A DNA stretch of 64,000 nucleotides. Source: Ceratodon purpureus (lineage: Eukaryota > Streptophyta > Bryopsida > Pseudoditrichales > Ditrichaceae). Shown here piece after piece: positions 12,582 through 25,140 of the stretch. The notes below the pieces were generated by a model that was not told the origin of the DNA, ran no database searches, and saw nothing but the letters and a program-made list of their open reading frames with translations. How positions within the stretch are numbered: position 1 is the stretch's first letter; the number at the start of each line of letters is the position of its first letter. Location: contig CM026424.1 in the NCBI GenBank assembly GCA_014871385.1, positions 5,100,064-5,164,063 of the forward strand, in the 5' to 3' direction. A program made the position numbers and the translations under genes.

Positions 12582-13080
12582 GCTGGATCCGAGAGGGGGT
12601 GCGAGAGGGGGGGTTGGGTCCGGGGCAATGTGAGTGAGTGTGGGTGTGGGTGGCAGGATGGATCGGAATGCGGGGAGCGAGTCGGGGGCGCTGCACTAAG
12701 TCGGAGGGATCCTGGCGGGGCTATTATCCTGGCGGGTGGTGGAGAGTGGGATAAGAGGCCGGGAATCGCCCCCACTTTCTCCCATTGGCCGCCTCCGGAT
12801 TGAGTCCCGGCCCCGCAGACACCCCCCCCCCCCCCCGCAGCCCAGGCTCCCCCTTCCCCAGTTTCTGTCGTTGCTCTGCTCCCCCCTCCCTGCCAGCATC
12901 CGTCGGGGCCCTGCCATTGGCACTGTCCCATCCTTTGATCTGCGGTTCTTTCTCACGCATGCCACAGCACATGCACGCCTTCTTTCAATCGCCACTCTTG
13001 CAATCGCCCCTTTTAAGTTTTCAGCATTTGTCATATTACTCACACCTTACTAAATCTCCCGTCATTTTCAAACCCTAAAC
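12582..13080 (-). promoter_or_regulatory. Probable Lhca1 upstream region
   Basis: The GC-rich 500 bases upstream of the Lhca1 start contain a GATAAG I-box-like site at 12750-12755, a GATAAT on the gene strand near 12724-12729, a CCAAT-type site (attgg, 12784-12788), a 15-base C run at 12822-12836, and an AAACCCTAAACCC telo-box-like string near 13068-13080. GATAA and CCAAT sites are common in light-regulated promoters. I see no clear TATA box. Open frames on both strands here reflect base composition. Function is inferred from position. Confidence 0.35.
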
Positions 13081-13325
13081 CCTTCGTTCCCAAATTTTTT
13101 GTAGAGTCCCACCATGTCATGCATGTTCCAATAAAGTTTCGTGAGCATTGGACACTTTTACAAGTTTTTACGACTTTTACATTGGCAAAACTGCAAACTC
13201 CCGTAAAACTAAAAAAACATGGATAAATCTCAATAATTCATGGCTATCCCTTCATTTAGCACTGATAAAAAGATTAACGATGCCTTGGATGATCGTAGAG
13301 GTCAACATGTGAGAGCTAGCACCAG

Positions 13326-13397
13326 GTTGAGTAGGTTGTGACTAATGTGACTAATGCCTCTTTTCAACATAGTCACATTAGTCACAAACTACTCAAC
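13326..13397. repeat. 28-bp inverted repeat with 16-nt loop
   Basis: The left arm at 13326-13353 (gttgagtaggttgtgacta...) and right arm at 13370-13397 are reverse complements at 27 of 28 positions, separated by 16 bases. Each arm contains two GTGACTA/TAGTCAC motifs. It could be the tip of a small foldback transposon or a transcribed hairpin. No further inverted sequence was noticed outside the arms. Confidence 0.8.
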
Positions 13398-14239
13398 CGA
13401 ATCCAAATACACGTGAGATTGAGAATGAGGACACACAATATGGACTCAGGGGGAATCTCATTGAGCATTTATGGGATTAAAAGACACTAGGGCCTAATTT
13501 TATTTATAAATGATATAGGCCATGAAGGCTTAAACCAACACCTACACTTTGTCCATTTCTCACAACATTTTCATGGTATCCATCTAATTCGATTGGCTGC
13601 AAATTGCTATTGTAAACTCTATGCGCATTAATGCCACCCTCTCCGCTTGCTTCTTCCTCTATGCCACCATCATGAGAAACTGCCAACCAAGATAAGAGTC
13701 CCAGAATCCAAGGTGTTTGGCGTGAAGAAATGGTCATTGGGGGTTGCGGGCCGGGAGGTGGTTTGAGCGGGGCCAGAGGTGATTCTGCCGTTGTCGAAGC
13801 CCCAGTAGCCAATTGATCCCGGCACTCGACCGTTCACGCATGCTCCAAGTAAATCAATCCACCAATATTGTAAACATACACCAAATCCAATCCATGCACA
13901 TACACATTGCCTTGCCTACCATCAACTACCAAACAAACCTTCCACTAAAATCTTCTCCACAATATTGTTAGTATACAAATGAATGACTCAAAGAACCTTA
14001 GAAAATATGTCATGGTATGTGGAAAAGGAAAACCACTAGATTTGGAATATGTTGTTCCATTTTGAAACATGTTCTCACAAAACACTAGGTGGACCACAAA
14101 ACATTATCTATACTTAAATGACAGCCCTTTCCATGATCCAATAATTGATTACCACGCAAATTCCAAACAAACCATATCATATATTCACATATTTGTTAAA
14201 TGTTTTATGCTCATTCACTACACATATATAAAAATAAAA
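13398..14239. other. Gene-free stretch
   Basis: A minus-strand open frame of 102 residues (13504-13812) has no recognisable domain and no clear splice partners. I support no gene here. Confidence 0.4.
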
Positions 14240-14620
14240 ATAAAATAAAAAATCCTACATTGTAGTCTAGTCATCCATACTAAATATCATTTGCTTCTAT
14301 AGTAAAAATGGTCCAAAAAATCCATTATGTATAAAATCAAAGTCCATGTTGACATAGGATGTAATGAAAGAGGAGATGAATTAGCTAAACATGGTAAAGA
14401 TAAAGGGCACGTACAAATGGGCAAAACACCCATACAAACATGCACATGCAACACTAAACCATTTCCAAAATGACTAGTGACACTTCAAGTTAGAGACATC
14501 AAACAAAAGCCCTCAAAGGTTTTAAAAAACACTCCATATGATATGATGAGAAAATAAATGTTGTCAATAGAACTAGAATGTTGTTTCTGTAGATGGTTTC
14601 ATAAAGATGAACTGATTAGC
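14240..14620 (+). mobile_element. Decayed retroelement fragment (RNase H region)
   Basis: Plus-strand translation gives KIKVHVDIGCNERGDELAKH, matching the last RNase H block (VRAHINIDGNEEADYLAKQG) of the retroelement at 61-64 kb. Flanking similarity extends on both sides, including the SHP...ASIV block before it and a KGP/YD block after it. It is an old, short, heavily broken relic of the same family. Confidence 0.6.
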
Positions 14621-15261
14621 TAACAATATCCTAACAACTTTTTTCTGCAAAGCCTGCCAAATAACTTATTCTTGCATTGCAACTACTTTTAATGGAAGCA
14701 TTGGTTTTCACAAAGTCTTGAACTCTTCAATATGTTGCTTTGTATGAATTGACTTGATGGTAATCATCTACAAAAATTCCTTGAATTTGAATCAACAAAC
14801 ACGAGACGCAAGCCCTAGAGCTTCATGCAAGTAACGTGAGTAGTGCACAATATGAAATTAGATTATATGAAATTTTTGCATTAAAGAAATATAAAACATC
14901 TCTACATCTACTTCAAGGCACAACAACTTCTCTTCCATAATAATGAAGTTCAGAATCAAAAATGACAAGGAGTCCAATGCTTTCCACTAACTGTCTTTGT
15001 TGTGCACAAATGAGACCAAGGAATTGCTGAGAGATGGCTTAGTAAACTGCAGAGGTGCTTGTACATGTGCATGTGCATACTGAAACCGGGGGTCATGTAT
15101 TTAAAGGGGCAATGGGCCTGTGTCATTATGAACCCTAATTTTAGAAGGAACCACCATCTCTCTGAGATCTCTCTTCCAATCACATGAGTAGGCAAACTTG
15201 TTTGGACCTCCGAATAGAATAACTTGAAGTAACTACTTATTTGAGGTTTTAAAAAATAATG

Positions 15262-15341
15262 AATATATATACATATATATATATATACATATATATATAC
15301 ATACATATATATATACATACATATATATATATATATATAAT
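15262..15341. repeat. (TA)n/(TATACA)n microsatellite
   Basis: Eighty bases of alternating ta with interspersed catacat units. Confidence 0.9.
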
Positions 15342-18300
15342 GTGTAATATGTGAATATGGATTTAGATATTTGTAATATAGAATATAAAGATCTTGATTT
15401 TTGATTTAATTATTTTAGGAATTATATGCTAAGATAACTTATTATCAAGAATGTATGTTAAATTTTACATTTTATAAAAATATATACAAGAATTTCAAAT
15501 TATTCATGGTAGGCAAGGGGTCTTTCACTTCATATTGGTTCTAAATTCAAATTTTATATCTTATTTAAATAATTACTTTCTAATGATTTTTAATTTTTAA
15601 GATTTTCTTGGTAAGAAAGAATTGTGAATATATGTTGTAGAGATGTACACAAACATAAATAATTTAGATTGTGTGAAAATTTACTTATACTATATTTGAC
15701 AAATTTTAATCTTGTCATAGTAAAATCCACGTAGTATTAAAAAAGGGTGCTTATTTGGAAAAGATACATGAGTTGGGTATCATGTAAGGTTTGTTTGGAA
15801 TCAACAAATAACTAATCGTCTTACTGACAAATAGACATGGCTTCTTTATAATATTAATGATTTTAGCATCTCGTTGCAGGAGCAATTTCTACTAGATAAT
15901 TGGTTTAATATCCTTATAAGTTTACTTCAAAAAACACATTAACGTTTTATAATTGAATTTGGTTGAAATATGTTTTTAATGGAATGTTCCTCACATAGTA
16001 TTTATTTTTATGTTTTTGGGTTGTATAAATCTAAAAATATGATTATTTTAACCTCTAAAGTCAAGAGAAGCCAAATTATGTTGGTTGTTGTTTTATTCAC
16101 AAAAATTGAGACTTTGACTAAATATATCTTACGATCCGTATGGTCAACTTTGATAAAAATTGGTAAATAGACTAATTGGATGGCTGTGAATAAGATCATT
16201 CCCTTGGATTTTTCAAAATCAAGTTCAAAAAACAATTATGCTAAGATTATAGAAAGGATACAATGTAGGGGTCACTTTAGACGACTTTTCTTTAGGGATT
16301 AAAGAGTACTCTTAAATTGCAATTAATGCAAATGTGAGTTGTGCAAAATTTCACATGCTTAAAATCTTGTAATTTTAGTGAAGAATGTATCCTAGCAACA
16401 TGAAATCTATCCATTGAATATAATAATTACTTGTTGAATTTCCTTCAAAAATGTTTTGAGGTGAAAAACACACAAAGACTTTAAAGATGGGGATCTCAAT
16501 GTTTGGATATTGACATTTTGAGGTGGAAAGAGTGGCATTGATTGAATATGGGTTAAATTTGTATTTCAAATTTTTAAAGGAATTTCTACATAATTGATTT
16601 CTTCATTTTATAGAAGTGCAACTATAGAAATTTTCACCCTTGATAGGCAATATATCCTAATAGTGTTGGAAATGAGTGTTTCTAGCACATAACACCATAT
16701 TCCTTATATTGGAAAATTGATCCAGTGCACATTTAGCTTGACCCATCATTGTATGTGTCTTTCAGAACTCTATTGTATGTACTATATTTTAGAACTCCAA
16801 AGCAACACATGTATTTAATTAAGAGATTCATAAACTCCCAATATAATGAATATTGTGTTACATTCTTGATGCATGCTCTAGTGGAAATGGTGCTTGACTA
16901 CACTAAAATGTATACCAATATCTGACTTGATCAGAAGAGTTTTGCTTTGGTGTACATGTTTTCGTTTTGGTATGATAGTGCACCAGAATTTGCTAATTTA
17001 GGAGCGAGTATGTATGGCTTGCGGATTGTATCCTTTATCAACGTCCGAATTCTGAAGGACATTATACAAGTATCATATGGTAACTTTAATTGCATGCTCC
17101 TCTAAGGATCTAGGATAAAGTCACGTTATGAAGGCCTAAGTGTTATCTAATGCTACCAATACATGTTCTGAACGGTGTTGTTCTATGTAAGAGACGATCT
17201 AAACTAAAATCCGTATGTATATGTAGCAACCATTTCACCTGTTTTCTTCATGGATGATCCATGACACTCCTATTATAAGGTACTTATCAAATACAACCTG
17301 CGCATACATAGGGGGATAAGCAACTGAGAACTTGCGGAATTTGATACCTCGGGGACAACTGTAGCGAATGGTCGTGCCGGTGGCGGTACAAAAGTTGGAG
17401 ATAAGGAGCATGGTCAGGATGTACATGACAAGAAAGTCTACTTTTACTAGTAGAACATGCTAGCTGCAGAAATGGATGATGCATTCGACAAACGCCATCT
17501 ACATTACACCCAATACAAGGGCAATATTAACCCCTAAATTTCCTTGATGCAAAAGTGCCTAAATCACAAAATTTGACCTTCTTCTACTTCTGGCCCAAAA
17601 AACCTCAATCTAAGCATTATTTAGAAAATCCAACCGTAGGATCTCAAAGTTAACTTGAAGTTCTACATACATACCAAATTTGAACCGTTGATTCTTTTGC
17701 ATTTGTGAGATTATAATGGTCAAAGTTGACTGATTTTTTCTCCTGCGGGAACCACTAAAACCTATTTCGGGTTTTAAGGATAGTTAGGGGTTAAGATCCT
17801 ATACATGGACATCTGAATAAAAATAAATTACAGGTTTATACTACGCTCACTTATCTGTCCATAGCTGAAATAAAATAAATCAAAACTATGCATTTTGCTC
17901 ACTATGTGCATGTCATGTGAATTTCTCTTTTCAATTCAATGATTTGTTTCTTCACACCCACTCGTTGTCTTGACACCCACTCGTTGTGTCAATAAACTTG
18001 GGCTTATCATTTGCTTCGTATAGTCATTTGTTTTAAAATGTGAAAGAACACAATCTTGAATTTCTCAATTGACATGGTCTGCCTCTTCTATTAAAGACTT
18101 TTATTGACACTTGCGGTTGGAGAAGTTTGACAATTTCAACGGTCTCCACCTTCAACCATATACGAGGGACACCCCTTATGTGCAACATCTCCTACGAGTA
18201 CAATCCTCTAGAGTCACATGACATTGTCGTTCCAAGCAATCACATGCCACCGCGACCTTTCTAGCGTCTACAATGGTGGGCGACTTTCATCCATACGCGG

Positions 18301-18589
18301 TCCATGCACCGCGATCCTGCCAGGTCCCCTGATCAATCATGCTAGATCATTTCAGCCGCATATTCATCAACTAAATGTTACGTTTGAAGTGACATTCTGC
18401 TTCTCCTCCAAATCTTGATGACGACCAACAAATCAAGTCTGCCCTTCTATCATAGTAGTCAGATTTGAAGCGTCTATTTTGAGGCAGCATTGTCAATTAG
18501 AAGCTAGGGAATTTGCAGCACAGACCTAATTCAGCCCTGCTATTAGTTAGGACAAAGGCGTCACTTAGAGTAAGGAGGTGGAGTCTTCC
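15342..18589. other. Gene-free AT-rich stretch
   Basis: Several short open frames (60-75 codons) occur, often opposite one another on both strands. None has a recognisable domain or splice-consistent continuation. Confidence 0.4.
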
Positions 18590-18883
18590 TCATGCTCCTA
18601 ATTTTCTCCGTGCATTGCACCATTCCAATTGCTTTTGAGCAAAATCTTTTGAATTGAACTTTGAATTCTTGCGTGCCTCATTCTTCAAAAGATTGCACAA
18701 TTCTTTTTTTCCCAAAATAACTCCTTCCGTGGATCTCGTGTCGATCAAGTGGTTTGTAGAGTACATGGCTTTAGACAATTCAAGAATTATCTTATGTGTG
18801 TCACCAATTGATCTCCTGCCAACGAGGGCCGGAATAGCAACATTTCTAGAATCTAAATCTGGTGTCAGATACATGTTCAACAA
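18590..18883 (-). pseudogene. Unrecognised 97-residue frame next to the CACTA insertion
   Basis: A charged, ordinary-looking frame (starts MLNMYLTPDLDSRNVAIPAL; Lys/Asn-rich end). It lies 450 bases left of the CACTA element. I do not recognise it; it overlaps an open plus-strand frame of 95 residues at 18654-18941, so coding status is uncertain. It may be a fragment of a gene or element into which the CACTA jumped. Confidence 0.2.
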
Positions 18884-19333
18884 CGAGGGCTCCGTGGGCT
18901 ACAAGGATAATGCTCACGCACTATTTTTGAAGGTGGTTTAGCTGAAATTGCATGTTTCCGGCATCATTTCTTTCCACTTCGCACGTGGTCTAGTGACAAA
19001 GGCCTTTGGTACGGAGATAGACTAAGACGAATTTGCGTTTAAGCAAAATCATCCTCATTAGTTTCATACCGGCATCCAACAAGTCCTGCCCGAATTCAAA
19101 CAACTCAATACGCCACTTCTACCCATGCAAAGGGTCGTCCTTCTGCCACTACACTAGATTATTTGGCTTACTTCCCAAAAAATTGTCATTTGGTCTACTA
19201 CGCAGATACATTTTGATGGTAGTCTTCTATCATGACGTCTATTTTTATTTTGACTGTCCTATCCGTTGCTATAGTCGTATAACGCTATATTGGGTGAATC
19301 TTTACGCATGGTCCACTTGCAGATCCCTTGACC

Positions 19334-19348
19334 CACTAGTAGAAATTC
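19334..19348 (+). repeat. CACTA left terminal inverted repeat
   Basis: CACTAGTAGAAATTC, a perfect 15-bp match to the reverse complement of 42383-42397. The following bases are rich in TGTCC words (TGTCCAATGG, TGTCCAGAAT, TGTCCGTTTC), which also occur inside the right end. Confidence 0.95.
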
Positions 19349-20511
19349 TGTCCAATGGGGACTACCAGTAAATGACATACTGTCCAGAATCGGTCCCAAA
19401 TGACTCTGAAAATGACTGTACGTCACTTGGATGCCCCGTTTGTTGGACTGGCAGTGACGTGTCCGTTTCTGGTGAGTTTCTGCGCTTCAGTGGTAAAAAC
19501 GACGCTGGATGATGAGAGCAGGGTTTCTCGAAGCGAATTGATTATGTTCGCACTGGCTACAGTTCGCAGTGCATGTCCGAACCGCCTTTGAATACTGAGT
19601 TGATTTAAATCGTAGATTCCGCAGTTTCTACATTTGGGTGTGATTCGATTTAGCTAGGACGGTTGCTGTTGGTAATCTACGTCTCTGCAACAACGGGATT
19701 GGTTGCCTCGTCCACTCAGTCCATGTCCATACACTGTACATTCAAACTCGTAGAGTTCGTGCACATTTCGACTTATTCCAGATTTGGGTTTATAGAGTGT
19801 CCCTAATAAACGTCTACACACATACCATTAAACTATTAATGGTTTTACTGTCTGCGAGTGATGCTTTTGGTTTATCGTTTGATAAAGTTTATGAATAAAA
19901 TCACTACTGCTCTTTATAAGTAAATAATTAACATGAAATTCACAATAACCCTGTCGGACGTTTACATTGCAAAGTTGCATAGATAGAATACGAAAATAAA
20001 TTTTAAATGGATGGAACTAATAACTGTTAACAACATATTCTTAAATTCGATTATACAAACAAAAAACTGATTTCACACTTGTAGTGCAGAGATCTCGTAA
20101 ATCACCAAATCGGTACAGCTTCGTTACGTCGTATGCAGGCATATTTTCTTTTATGAATACATTCTTCGATAACTGATGAGAAGCCTTCTGTTCTACGGTT
20201 ATGTTTGTTTTTTTTTTTTTTTCCTGCGAGTGAACTTCTTCACAAAACTCTGCAAAGTCAAGAAAATTTGAATCCGACTACCAGTTTTGTCGTACAGAAT
20301 TTAAGCACCCACGTAACTTATAAATTCTTCCCTCATGGTTTGTAACATACGTTTCGAGAATTATTCTAATGGTACACTCTGGAATACAAAAAAATCATAG
20401 TCACGAGTAGATTGATTCTCAAAATGTACAGCGTCGTGAGAAAAAGTTAATATCTCAAAAACTTCATTGTAGAACAGAGAACGACAAAATATGAAAAAAG
20501 TCTTCATGAAT

Positions 20512-20615
20512 CAGGTCTGACTGATTGTAATCCTCCATGCTTTTCCAAATGTCAGGGATGCTACAGGTCTGACTGATTGTAATCCTCCATGCTTTTCCAA
20601 ATGTCAGGGATGCTA
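20512..20615. repeat. Perfect 52-bp tandem duplication inside the CACTA
   Basis: Two identical 52-base copies (20512-20563, 20564-20615), starting caggtctgactgattg. Perfect identity means a very recent duplication. Confidence 0.95.
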
Positions 20616-20834
20616 CTTTATACATACACCAAAATTTGTTAACAGACGCTTTAAATGTGTATTTCAGATCACAAAAACGGACGATCTATGATACTTAATC
20701 TTCCTGAAAAACGAAAATAGTGTTCTGAATCAAACGACGACAAAACACATCTCACAAGGACATTACATACGGAGTCAGAAAATCGAATACGAGTCTTACT
20801 TCAAAACACATTCTACACTGAATGCGTGGATGTC

Positions 20835-23397
20835 TTACGAGCGATAGCTGAAAGCCCTGTTAGCCAGTGCGATCAACTTCTCCGAGTCGTCACTGCAAGA
20901 CGGGATTGAGGTTGCATCGGAGGGACGAAAATTCGGTGATGAATCCTCCGGCTCATTGAATTCTGATGCCTCCGATCCAGAAATATAATCAATGTTATCA
21001 AAGAATTCATTGAAATCATCATTGATGAAGTCATTGTACTGAACACGAACCATCGGTGGGGTGACGAAAGCATGACGTTGCTCTTTCGACTTCATGTGAC
21101 GATTTCTGTGTTTTTCAAACATCGGCATTTTCCCTTTCTTCTTCAACTCCTGGACTTGCGGTGTTGGTGTTTGTAGGGGACGTTTTCGAAGAGCGGAATT
21201 GTTTGGATTCAGTCTGCTTCCAGGCCGACATAGCCTACCCTCCGATGCACTTGCGACAACAGGAGTTTTGTTAGCGGAAACAACTTCTTTAGCCTGGGAT
21301 CTCAAGTTCTCCAATACTGCTCGTACCCTCGGAGGGATACGCACTGAGTAAGGAACTCTGTAAAACAAAAATTTCACATGTGAGCGATCAATCTACACAT
21401 CTGTTTGCAAATAAGTAAAAACGAATTTCTAAACTTAGTCAGAAAATAATCACTAATGCACGGTAAAGAACCAAGTGACTTCAATCAACGACACTGGAAT
21501 GTAATTGCTTTTTACAATCACGCATATCACTGTGCATCCTTACTCAAGTTCAATTCTGTACTCCTCCACAACATTAGCTGACAACGTAACGGTGTGAGTT
21601 CACTTCAGAGACATATATACACATTTGATCACGACCATTGAGTACTATACTACTCGATTTCGCATATTCCACAGACATATTCCATAGACAGTAATTTATT
21701 TGAACTTCTTTAAATCTTCGGAATGAACTACATCACACCAGATACATATATCTGTACACAGGATTGTAACGCACAAAAGTAAATTAAATAATCCGTCTTA
21801 CACTGTTGCCATCTAGATCTAGAAACCGTAAAAAGACTTGACTAGATTATCAGAGTTCCTAAGATCACAATGCACACTGAATACAACAACTGATATTACA
21901 TCATGTCCAAAACATCAATCATATTATGCCTCATAAACAGTCAATGAAAACGTATGATTCAGCGTTTTCTTTACAATGTAAGTGACTCAAAATAAGAGAC
22001 TGACAAGTAATTCCTTCTATAAGGAAATACTTAAGAGCAGATATAATCAGTAAACGTAATATCTTATATCATTGAAACTCCAATACAATCGGAAATACAA
22101 CATAGGTGTCACTGAAGTCTGTAACTGCGTACCTTGGTGGGGGTGACGAGGTACGTTCTCCAACAGTACCTTTCGGCATTGCACGGGTCGGAGCACATGC
22201 TCCCGAATTAGTCTCAGGAGTCTTCAACGCTGAAAGTGGTACCCCGAGGCACTCACTAAGCAAAACATCGTTATCTCGTACCTCTGCTGGCGGGGAAATT
22301 GGACGTACGGTATCGGGGACAGAGGCATTACCAACCGTTTTCGTGGGACGCTCTACACGGAGAGAGCGGTGTGGAGTAAGCTCCACAGTCGGAGCTGATG
22401 CGGGCTCTGTGCGAGGATGTCGTCGCGCAAGGCGATCTCCCTCACCACCAGGGGACTCCGCACGTGGACGACGACGATTACTGGGAACTTGTACCGGGTC
22501 TGTTGTTGCGGTGCGCTCCATTGCTGGCTCTGCGACGGGTCCTCCTGCTGGCGCGGCAATAGTACAAGTAGCAACGAATACTCCATCTGTAGCAATGGGA
22601 GACTCTTCGATAGGGGAATCGGAATCAACAGCAGTGAGAGGACGACATATGGTACCTACTTGTACATGTTCCGCAGCTGCGGTGCGCTCCTCTGTCGGTT
22701 GTGCGAGGGTTTCTGTTGCTGCTGCGCCAAGACTAGAGGCCAGTGCAGGGGTTTCTCCATATGTCGCAATTGGTGGATCCTTGAACGGAGAATCAGAAGT
22801 AACGACGGTTAAAGGACAACTGCTACGACATTGTACCTGTTCGTTAGCTGTATTGCGCTCCACTGCCGGCTGTGCGATGGATCCTTCTGCTACTGCGCCA
22901 AGATTACAAGGTGCAGGGGCTTCTCCAGATGTCTCGATTGGAGAATCTTTGATCGGAGAATGGGAAGTAGCAACTACGGAAGGACGACTAGGGTTCTCAC
23001 TAGTGGATGCTGGTTGATCAACCGAAGGAGGTTTGGGTGGGTGGAAAACGGCACTCGCGTTAGCAGCTGCTTGGAATGCGAGAAGTGCTTGGCCGGTCCA
23101 CCTTCCATCCCAATCTGGCTTCGCTAATCTCGTTACTAAAATGAAATCTGGGCACTGGAAGCCCGAAGCCTTCTGAAAAGCACGAGCCCTCGCAATCCAT
23201 TTCTGCAGACAACAAATCTTCTTCGGAGCATCTTTGACATGCTGATATCGTCCCGCTCTTCGGTTTGCGGCGTCTTTCCAGATTGGCAGATGGCTCTGCT
23301 CGTAGTCATCGTGTTGGACACAGAAAGGCAAGGGTGGAATCGGGTCAACACGCTCAGGCTTAGGTTCAAGGTCGCATTCGGTATCGTCATGAGCCAT
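20835..23397 (-). CDS. CACTA accessory protein, unknown function, 595 aa
   Basis: Two exons, 23397-22133 and 21357-20835, join by a good intron (CCAAG|GTACGC ... TTTTACAG|A) into an intact frame of 595 codons, transcribed the same way as Tnp2. Residues about 20-115 form a Trp/Cys-containing, probably folded region (FCVQHDDYEQSHLPIWKDAA ... DWDGRWTGQALLAFQAA). Residues 147-304 hold three imperfect repeats of about 57 residues, each starting SP[IF][KE][DE].PI and carrying AxP..ER. A basic stretch around 305-345 follows, and the C-terminus is acidic with several Asp/Glu-Phe patches. I recognise no family. Its place inside the element and its intact frame suggest a protein carried for the transposon's benefit or a captured host gene. 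Confidence 0.72.
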
Positions 23398-23865
23398 GGT
23401 GGACGGAAGCTAAAAAAAAAATTTGGAGTCCGCGCTATCTGGAGAGACGGGAAACAGGGTCGACTACGAAGTTGAGGAGGCAGACAAAGTGCTGTTCCTT
23501 ACCTGGGAAACAACGAGATGACCCAGGGTTTTGGGAAGGTTCTGGGTTTCAGGCGAGACAGTACTAGTGACATTGAATTCAGAGAACTCACTATGATCGC
23601 TTCGTTAATAACGAACTCGACAGCTTCATGTGTAATCATAATTGGCAAGAGCGAAACACTAAACGTCAAGCACTTATTAAGTTAATCATGATGTAACAGC
23701 TATCTGTCACTACGACAAACCCCGGTTTCCGGTCATCTCTGTACATGAATGTAATTATTTGTCTGAACGTAGGAGGTCTTTAATAACCAATAAAAATTTA
23801 ATTACTTAAATACTATATACATGATAACTACATATTACTAATAATTCAGTAAACGAAAAATTATG

Positions 23866-25140
23866 ATTCCTATTATATTAAATAATCAAAAACTAATTCT
23901 TTGTAGCATATTCAAAAATATCAATATTTCTTTTGAAATAACGGATTATAGAAAGAAATGTATGTTACATTCACTAAAGTTATTGAGATACTTAAGTAAA
24001 AAAAAAATTAAAGTAATAATAATCTTCCACTGCTGATTGTGTTATTATACAGTTTTGTACTTCAGTAATATTTTCAAAATAGTTAGGTCAATAGTCTCCA
24101 ATTCAATACTATTAGTAAGTTGAATAAGTGTTCACCAAACTTTTAATATTATAATTCTAATTCGTATCATTTTAATACAATGAATTTATAATCGTAAATT
24201 ATCCATTTCTTTGTTAGGTTCTTGCTTAATCATTGCCCATACCGTACTTTATAAATGTTAGTGTCATTGAAATAATAAGTTAACAAAAAATATATAGTGT
24301 TTAATGCGTAACGTCAGTATTGTAAAGAAATATAGTTATTTAAAGATAAATTATCTTGCAACAAAACAATAATTAAACAGTAAATGATATTATTAATATG
24401 ACAAAACAAATGTAAGAATTTAAAATAAATATTAAATTTAGTATAAATTATTTTGCGAAAGAGCAATAATGAAATACTACAGGATATTATTAAAATAAAA
24501 AGACAAAGTAATGAAAAATTTAAAATTACTATTATATTAAATAATAAAAAACTAATTCAATTTAACATATTCAATGCTATTAATATTTCTTCGAAATAAA
24601 AAAATAAAGAATAAATTATATATTAAATTTACGAAAGCTCTTCAAATGAAAAATCAAGAATAAAAATATTGTAATATACATAACTCTCTGTTAATTGTAT
24701 CGTTCTGAAGTACTTTTTTGGAAATACTATTAAAAATAGCGAATTCCATAATTTCCAAAATTTTATTATTAATAAGTTCAATAAGTGTTTACCATACACT
24801 TAATATTAGTCTTCAAATATGTATCATTTGAATTCAGTAAAGTTATAACCGCAAATTATTCATTTCTTTCTTAGTTTTTTGGCTTATTCATTGCCCTTAT
24901 CCTACATTACAAATGTTACTCTCATTGAAATAAAAATTTCTCAATATTTATGTAGTATTTCATGCATACTTTCAGTACTGTAAAGAAAATGTACAATGTA
25001 AAGATAAATTATCTCACAAATGAACAATGATAAAATAGTGAATAACATTATTAATATAATAAGACAAATTTAAAATATTAAAATTAGTATTACAATACAT
25101 ATAAATTATCTCCCAAGTGAACATTAATGAAATAGTTAAT
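23866..25140. repeat. About 660-bp diverged direct repeat, AT-rich
   Basis: Sequence from about 23866 recurs from about 24525 with moderate similarity throughout. Examples are the pair starting attcctattatattaaataa / attactattatattaaataa, and later blocks cattgccc.ta.c.ta and agataaattatct. It lies between the accessory gene and the 236-residue gene and contains no open frame of note. Confidence 0.65.

Noticed and set aside
12103-12931. Long overlapping frames around Lhca1 exon 1 and its promoter
   Set aside because: They are shadows in GC-rich DNA; the Lhca1 frame is fixed by its protein and splice sites.
22106-23017. 303-residue plus-strand frame opposite the CACTA accessory gene
   Set aside because: It is the antisense shadow of the spliced, phase-consistent minus-strand gene and has no recognisable domain.
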